NCBI GenBank assembly: GCA_017994835.1
Contig: JAGOKC010000002.1
Coordinates: 40,354-81,602 of the forward strand
DNA length: 41,249 nt
Source: Aquabacterium sp.
GTDB lineage: Bacteria > Pseudomonadota > Gammaproteobacteria > Burkholderiales > Burkholderiaceae_C
Direction of reading: 5' to 3'
Shown: positions 37,277-41,249 of the stretch, one piece after another
Position numbering within the stretch: position 1 is the stretch's first letter
Layout: each line of letters starts with the position of its first letter
Program-made: the position numbers and the translations under genes
The notes under the pieces: model-generated
The model's database searches: none
What the model saw: only the letters and a program-made list of their open reading frames with translations
Told to the model about the DNA's origin: nothing

Positions 37277-38236
37277 CTATTGTGCCCCAGCGACCACCGT
37301 GGTCATTGTCGTCGCGGGTGCACCATTCACTTCGCCAGTTTCCGTCAATCGACAGGCCAACAAAGCTGCGTCGTCCCCGGCCATTACCTCTCCCCAGTGC
37401 ACGATATCCAGCCGTCCATCGGTGTGTTCCACGAGTGCGGTGAGGCTTTCTACCCAGTCGCCATCGTTGCAATACAGGATCCCGTCAATGGACCGGATCT
37501 CGGCATGGTGGATGTGGCCGCACACCACGCCTTGCGCGCTGCGTTTGAGCGCCTCGCGTGCGAGGGCTGCTTCAAAATCCGCCACATAACTGACCGCTCG
37601 CTTGACTTTGAGCTTGAGATACTTGGACAGTGACCAGTAGGGCAGGCCACGCCGTGCGCGCCACGAGTTCAGGTAGCGGTTGAGCTTGAGAGTGAACTCG
37701 TAGAGCGAGTCACCCAGCAGCGCCAGCCAGCGCGCGCATTGGATCACACCGTCGTACAGGTCGCCGTGGGTGACCCATAGCCGACGGCCATCAGCCGTGG
37801 TGTGCAGGCATTCTTCGACCAGTTCAACACCGCCAAAAGCGTGACCCAGATAGGTGCGGGCAAATTCGTCGTGGTTGCCCGGGATATAGACCACGCGCGT
37901 GCCTTTGCGGGCTTTGCGCAGGATCTTCTGGATGACGTCGTTGTGCACCTGCGGCCAGTACCAGGTGCGGCGCAGTTGCCAGCCGTCAATGATGTCGCCG
38001 ACCAGGTAGAGGGTGTCGCAGTCCACGCGCTTGAGAAAGTCCAGCAGGGCCTTGGCCTGACAGCCTGGTGTGCCCAGATGAACGTCCGAGACCCACGCTG
38101 TGCGCACGTGATAACGCCTGTTTGAATCCGTTTGCTGCGGAGGTGATGGCGGGACGCCCTCCGGCGCGGCACCCAGGCCGTTGGCGGTGAGTTCTCGCAG
38201 CAGAGGGGCGTGGATCCAGGCGCGCATGCGAGCCAT
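37277..38236 (-). CDS. Metallophosphoesterase of the UDP-2,3-diacylglucosamine diphosphatase family
   Basis: About 319 residues. Two-metal phosphoesterase motifs in order: SDVHLG (50-55), GDIIDGW (80-86), GNHDE (120-124), THGDLYDG, and GHIHHAE near the C-terminus. This is the COG2908/LpxH-like family, whose best-known member hydrolyses UDP-2,3-diacylglucosamine to lipid X in lipid A synthesis. The protein is longer than LpxH (about 240), with an N-terminal Pro-rich stretch (to residue 42) and a C-terminal extension, and is outside the lpx cluster, so another substrate is possible. The start is uncertain: ATG 38236 is used; a GTG at 38263 has a GAGG nearby. It lies 92 bp downstream of rlhA on the same strand. 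Confidence 0.8.
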   Translation of the reverse strand: MARMRAWIHAPLLRELTANGLGAAPEGVPPSPPQQTDSNRRYHVRTAWVSDVHLGTPGCQAKALLDFLKRVDCDTLYLVGDIIDGWQLRRTWYWPQVHNDVIQKILRKARKGTRVVYIPGNHDEFARTYLGHAFGGVELVEECLHTTADGRRLWVTHGDLYDGVIQCARWLALLGDSLYEFTLKLNRYLNSWRARRGLPYWSLSKYLKLKVKRAVSYVADFEAALAREALKRSAQGVVCGHIHHAEIRSIDGILYCNDGDWVESLTALVEHTDGRLDIVHWGEVMAGDDAALLACRLTETGEVNGAPATTMTTVVAGAQ

Positions 38237-38327
38237 GGTGGGCGCGCACTGTGACAACGCCACGACGCCTCGGTGACGGGTGAGTGACGTCGGTGCGCAA
38301 CCCGCTGGCTTGCGGGCTCTGTCAACG

Positions 38328-40304
38328 TCAGGCCGTGGGGCGCGCCTTGTAGAACTGCACCGGCGTTGCCGGGATCTGGTTGAGCACCGACTTCTTGATC
38401 TTGCCCACCACGTGCATCTCGCAGGGCTTGCAGTCAAAGCGCAGGGTGAGTTTTTCCTTGCCGTTGATCAGTTGCAGCGGCTCGGCACGCACCGTGCCTT
38501 GCACGCCGGTCACGCCCTTGGCCTGCTTGGGGCACAGGCTCAGCGAGTAGCGCACGCAGTGCTTGGTGATCATCAGGCTGACCTCGCCCAGCTCTTCCTG
38601 GCTTTCGTAAGCGGCCTCGATCACCTGCACACCGTGCTTGGCGTAAAAGTCGCGGGCCTTGTGGTTGAAGACGTTGGCCAGGTAGCTCAGGGTGTCTTCC
38701 GGGTAGGCCACCGGGGGCTCCACGGGCGTGCCGGGCTGCGGGCGCTCGTAGGCGGCGGCGCGGGCGGCTTCCAAGGCCTCTACGGCGTCGCGGCGCAGGT
38801 GCTTGATCACCGAGGCAGGCACGAACCAGGGCTGGGCGGTCGCCAGGCTGACGTCGTTCACCGAGAAAATCGTGTTGCCCAGTTTGCCCAGGTTGTCTCG
38901 CAGGCTGGCTTCGGCCTGGGTGGCATCCTGAGGGGCTTGCTTCTCGCAGCTCACCGAGGCGTTGCCCACGCAGCCGTCTTCGTCGGTCACGGACAGCGTC
39001 AGGCCGTCGGCGGTGTCGCTCAAGGCCAGCCAGACGCCGATGCGGCGCTCGGCCGATTTCTTGGACAGCAGGTTTTCCCAGGCGTGATCGCGGTTGCGGT
39101 TGATGGCCACACCGGGCTTGAGGTCGGCCAGAGCGGCGATGTCTTCATTGGGGAAGACGCGCCACAGGCGGCCGGCCTTGCCCACGGGATCGGCAGTGTT
39201 GACCTGCACGCCCACGATGTCCTTGGTCAGGGTCAGGTAGTTCAGGCCATCGCCGTTGTGGATGCCGCCGGCTTCGCGCACGGCCTCGTCGTCAATGGCG
39301 ACGTCAAACCACTTGTCGCCCACCTTGGCAATTTCGCCCACGGGCAAGCCGAGGTACTTGGGGCTTTCGAACGCGCCGATGTCTTCCTTGCGGCCCTTGA
39401 CGAAGTAGTCGGTGCTGCCGCGGTTGAAGTTGCGCTCGGGGTCGGGCTGGAAGAAGAAGGTGTTTTCGCCCGACGAGGCGCGAGACAGCTCGGGGCGTGC
39501 CTCCAGGATCTCGTCGAGTAGCATGCGGTAATGGGCGGTGAGGTTCTTCACGTAGCCCATGTCCTTGTAGCGGCCCTCGATCTTGAACGAGCTCACGCCC
39601 GCGTCGATCAGGGCTTCGAGGTTGGCGCTTTGGTCGTTGTCCTTCATGGACAGCACGTGCTGTTCGAACGCGACCATCTGGCCGCTGCTGTCGGTCACGT
39701 TGTAGGGCAGGCGGCAGGCCTGCGAGCAGTCGCCGCGGTTGGCGCTGCGGCCGGTGTGGGCATGGCTGATGAAGCACTGGCCGCTGTAGGCCACGCACAG
39801 CGCGCCGTGGATGAAAAACTCGATGGCGCAGTGGGTGTTGACCGCGATGTCGCGGATCTGTTTCAGGTTCAATTCGCGCGCCAGCACGATCTGGCTGAAG
39901 CCCACGTCTTGCAGGAACTTGGCTTTTTCGACCGTGCGGATGTCGGTCTGGGTGGAGGCGTGCAACTGGATCGGGGGCAGGTCGAGCTCCAGCAGGCCCA
40001 TGTCCTGCACGATCAGCGCGTCCACCCCGGCGTCGTACAGCTCCCAGATCTGCTTGCGTGCGCCTTCCAGCTCGTCGTCGCGCAGGATGGTGTTGAGCGT
40101 GGCGAACACCTTGGCGTGGTAGCGGTGGGCGTGTTGTGTCAGGCGGGCAATGTCCTGCACCGAATTGCTGGCGTTGGCGCGCGCCCCGAACGACGGCCCA
40201 CCGATGTAGATGGCATCGGCACCGTGGTTGATGGCCTCGATGCCGATGTCGGCGGTCTTGGCGGGTGCGAGCAATTCAAGGGGGTGGCGGGCGGCGAGGA
40301 GCAT
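38328..40304 (-). CDS. rlhA: 23S rRNA C2501 hydroxylation protein RlhA (peptidase U32 family)
   Basis: A 658-residue protein with the U32 TIM-barrel N-terminus: LELLAPAKTADIGIEAINHG, ADAIYIGGPSFGARANASNS, HASTQTDIRTVEKAKFL, and the cysteine-rich FFIHGALCVAYSGQC (C170, C177) with GRSANRGDCSQACR (C193, C197). This is the putative iron-sulfur site of U32 proteins. The C-terminal part has KHCVRYSLSLCPKQAKG and FDCKPCEMHVVGKIK, with four more cysteines. Length and motifs throughout fit E. coli RlhA (YdcP), needed with prephenate for 5-hydroxycytidine at C2501 of 23S rRNA. Start ATG at 40304. Divergent from the DUF1624 gene with only 41 bp between. Confidence 0.92.
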   Translation of the reverse strand: MLLAARHPLELLAPAKTADIGIEAINHGADAIYIGGPSFGARANASNSVQDIARLTQHAHRYHAKVFATLNTILRDDELEGARKQIWELYDAGVDALIVQDMGLLELDLPPIQLHASTQTDIRTVEKAKFLQDVGFSQIVLARELNLKQIRDIAVNTHCAIEFFIHGALCVAYSGQCFISHAHTGRSANRGDCSQACRLPYNVTDSSGQMVAFEQHVLSMKDNDQSANLEALIDAGVSSFKIEGRYKDMGYVKNLTAHYRMLLDEILEARPELSRASSGENTFFFQPDPERNFNRGSTDYFVKGRKEDIGAFESPKYLGLPVGEIAKVGDKWFDVAIDDEAVREAGGIHNGDGLNYLTLTKDIVGVQVNTADPVGKAGRLWRVFPNEDIAALADLKPGVAINRNRDHAWENLLSKKSAERRIGVWLALSDTADGLTLSVTDEDGCVGNASVSCEKQAPQDATQAEASLRDNLGKLGNTIFSVNDVSLATAQPWFVPASVIKHLRRDAVEALEAARAAAYERPQPGTPVEPPVAYPEDTLSYLANVFNHKARDFYAKHGVQVIEAAYESQEELGEVSLMITKHCVRYSLSLCPKQAKGVTGVQGTVRAEPLQLINGKEKLTLRFDCKPCEMHVVGKIKKSVLNQIPATPVQFYKARPTA

Positions 40305-40345
40305 GGGTGACGCGATCCAAAGAGCAAACCGCCGATACTATCGCC

Positions 40346-41176
40346 ATGCGCGCGCGAAAAGCTCATATCCCCACATCAACACCCCCCCACAGTCGGGATT
40401 CCGGCGCACCTTCTGCCCCTGTGGCAGGCCGTTTCGACCGGCTGGACGCCTTGCGCGGTTTTGCTTTGGTGTGGATGGCGGTGTTTCATTTCTGCTTTGA
40501 CCTCAGCACCTACCGCCTGTTGGATGCCAATTTCTACCAGGATGCGCTGTGGACCACCCAGCGCACGCTGATCCTGTCGCTGTTTTTGCTGTGTGCGGGT
40601 GCCGGGCAGGCGGTGGCCACGGCGCAGGGGCAAAGCTGGGCGCGCTTTGGACGGCGCTGGGCCCAGGTGCTGGGCTGTGCGCTGCTGGTGAGCTTGGGTA
40701 GCTGGTTCATGTTCCCACGCAGCTACATCTCGTTTGGCGTGCTGCACGGCATGGCGGTGATGCTGATCGTGGCCCGCGTGAGCGCGCCGCTGCGCGGCTG
40801 GCTGTGGCCGCTGGGCCTGCTGGCGGTGTGCCTGCCACAGCTCATCCAACACCCGTTTTTCGACACCCGCCTGACCAACTGGGTGGGCCTGGTCACCCAC
40901 AAACCCATCACCGAAGACTACGTGCCGGTGCTGCCCTGGCTGGGCGTGATGTGGTGGGGCATGGCCGCCACCCAGTGGATCTTGTCACGCCGACCGGGGT
41001 GGATGGCATCGCCAGCGGTGGCTTCGGGCGACAATATCGGCTTCGCGAACTGGTGGCCGCGCATCAGGCAGGGATTGAGCCTGCTGGGCCGCTGGAGCCT
41101 GACTTTTTACATGGTGCACCAACCGGTGCTGATCGGTGGCCTGCTGGCGTGGATGACGCTGACGGGCCGGCCTTGA
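40346..41176 (+). CDS. DUF1624 (heparan-alpha-glucosaminide acetyltransferase-like) membrane protein
   Basis: A 276-residue inner-membrane protein. After a 28-residue polar N-terminus comes RFDRLDALRGFALVWMAVFHF (29-49), the family entry motif with a membrane His (H48). About seven membrane segments follow, ending LTFYMVHQPVLIGGLLAWM. This is the DUF1624/HGSNAT-like acyltransferase family, thought to pass acyl groups across the membrane; substrate unknown. The ATG at 40346 is preceded by TACTAT (40336-40341) only 4 bp away, so a very short leader is possible if that is the -10. An upstream extension in frame overlaps rlhA and is rejected. rpiA follows by 14 bp and may be co-transcribed. Confidence 0.85.
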   Translation: MRARKAHIPTSTPPHSRDSGAPSAPVAGRFDRLDALRGFALVWMAVFHFCFDLSTYRLLDANFYQDALWTTQRTLILSLFLLCAGAGQAVATAQGQSWARFGRRWAQVLGCALLVSLGSWFMFPRSYISFGVLHGMAVMLIVARVSAPLRGWLWPLGLLAVCLPQLIQHPFFDTRLTNWVGLVTHKPITEDYVPVLPWLGVMWWGMAATQWILSRRPGWMASPAVASGDNIGFANWWPRIRQGLSLLGRWSLTFYMVHQPVLIGGLLAWMTLTGRP

Positions 41177-41190
41177 CCCACGAAACTCCC

Positions 41191-41249
41191 ATGACCCAAG
41201 ACGAACTGAAAACCCTGGTGGGCCGCGCGGCCCTGGATTACGTGAAGCC
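41191..41249 (+). CDS. rpiA: Ribose-5-phosphate isomerase A, N-terminal fragment (cut by window edge)
   Basis: The frame from ATG 41191 reads MTQDELKTLVGRAALDYVK and runs off the window. This matches the conserved RpiA N-terminus (MTQDELKxLVGxAAxDYV). RpiA interconverts ribose 5-phosphate and ribulose 5-phosphate in the pentose phosphate pathway. It begins 14 bp after the DUF1624 gene on the same strand. Only 19 complete codons are visible. Confidence 0.8.
   Translation, partial: MTQDELKTLVGRAALDYVK

Noticed and set aside
40265-40345. 27-codon upstream extension of the DUF1624 protein
   Set aside because: It would overlap the start of the divergent rlhA gene and shows no family similarity.

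Overview
The window is a gene-dense, high-GC stretch of an ordinary-looking bacterial chromosome. It most likely comes from a betaproteobacterium of the order Burkholderiales, probably family Comamonadaceae. The evidence is a very long RpoD (750 residues, with a Lys/Ala-rich and then acidic N-terminus), the order exbB-exbD-lpxK-Trm112-kdsB-adk, sodB directly after xseA, and odhA-odhB-lpdA followed by zapE. No tRNA, rRNA, insertion sequence, phage gene or CRISPR array was seen.

Layout. Positions 1-6.0 kb (minus strand) carry the rpoD-dnaG information-processing pair, followed by a class III nucleotide cyclase fused to an FHA domain and the start of a GAF-domain protein. Positions 6.1-10.1 kb (minus) hold an envelope operon: ExbB/ExbD-type proton channel, LpxK (lipid A 4'-kinase), a Trm112-like protein, KdsB (CMP-Kdo synthesis) and adenylate kinase. 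Positions 10.5-12.5 kb (plus) carry xseA and iron superoxide dismutase. Positions 12.8-18.9 kb (plus) hold the 2-oxoglutarate dehydrogenase complex (E1, E2, E3), with a small SHOCT-PspC membrane protein between E2 and E3, then zapE. Positions 20.1-24.7 kb carry a PP2C phosphatase, a YdcH-like small protein, glnD and map. purL (4 kb, plus) follows.

The accessory-looking part is 28.9-41.2 kb. A tight three-gene operon (minus) encodes an outer-membrane barrel, a half-size periplasmic phosphate-binding-like protein and a multi-pass hybrid histidine kinase. Its upstream region carries four perfect tandem copies of a heptamer. Next come a Ca2+/Na+ antiporter (plus) and a nucleotide-salvage operon (minus) of DUF2322, an AMP-phosphorylase-type enzyme and a PRPP-synthetase-like protein. 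A metallophosphoesterase of the UDP-diacylglucosamine pyrophosphatase family, RlhA (23S rRNA hydroxylation), a DUF1624 membrane protein and the start of rpiA close the window.

The observations most worth a second look are the barrel/binding-protein/kinase operon with its heptamer repeats, the AMP-phosphorylase/PRPP-synthetase/DUF2322 operon, and a second copy of the rpoD 3' end just downstream of rpoD that differs mostly by synonymous changes. A pair of DnaA-box-like sites upstream of xseA and the PspC gene inside the OGDH operon are also notable. Homology calls rest on motif recognition by eye; no database search was run.
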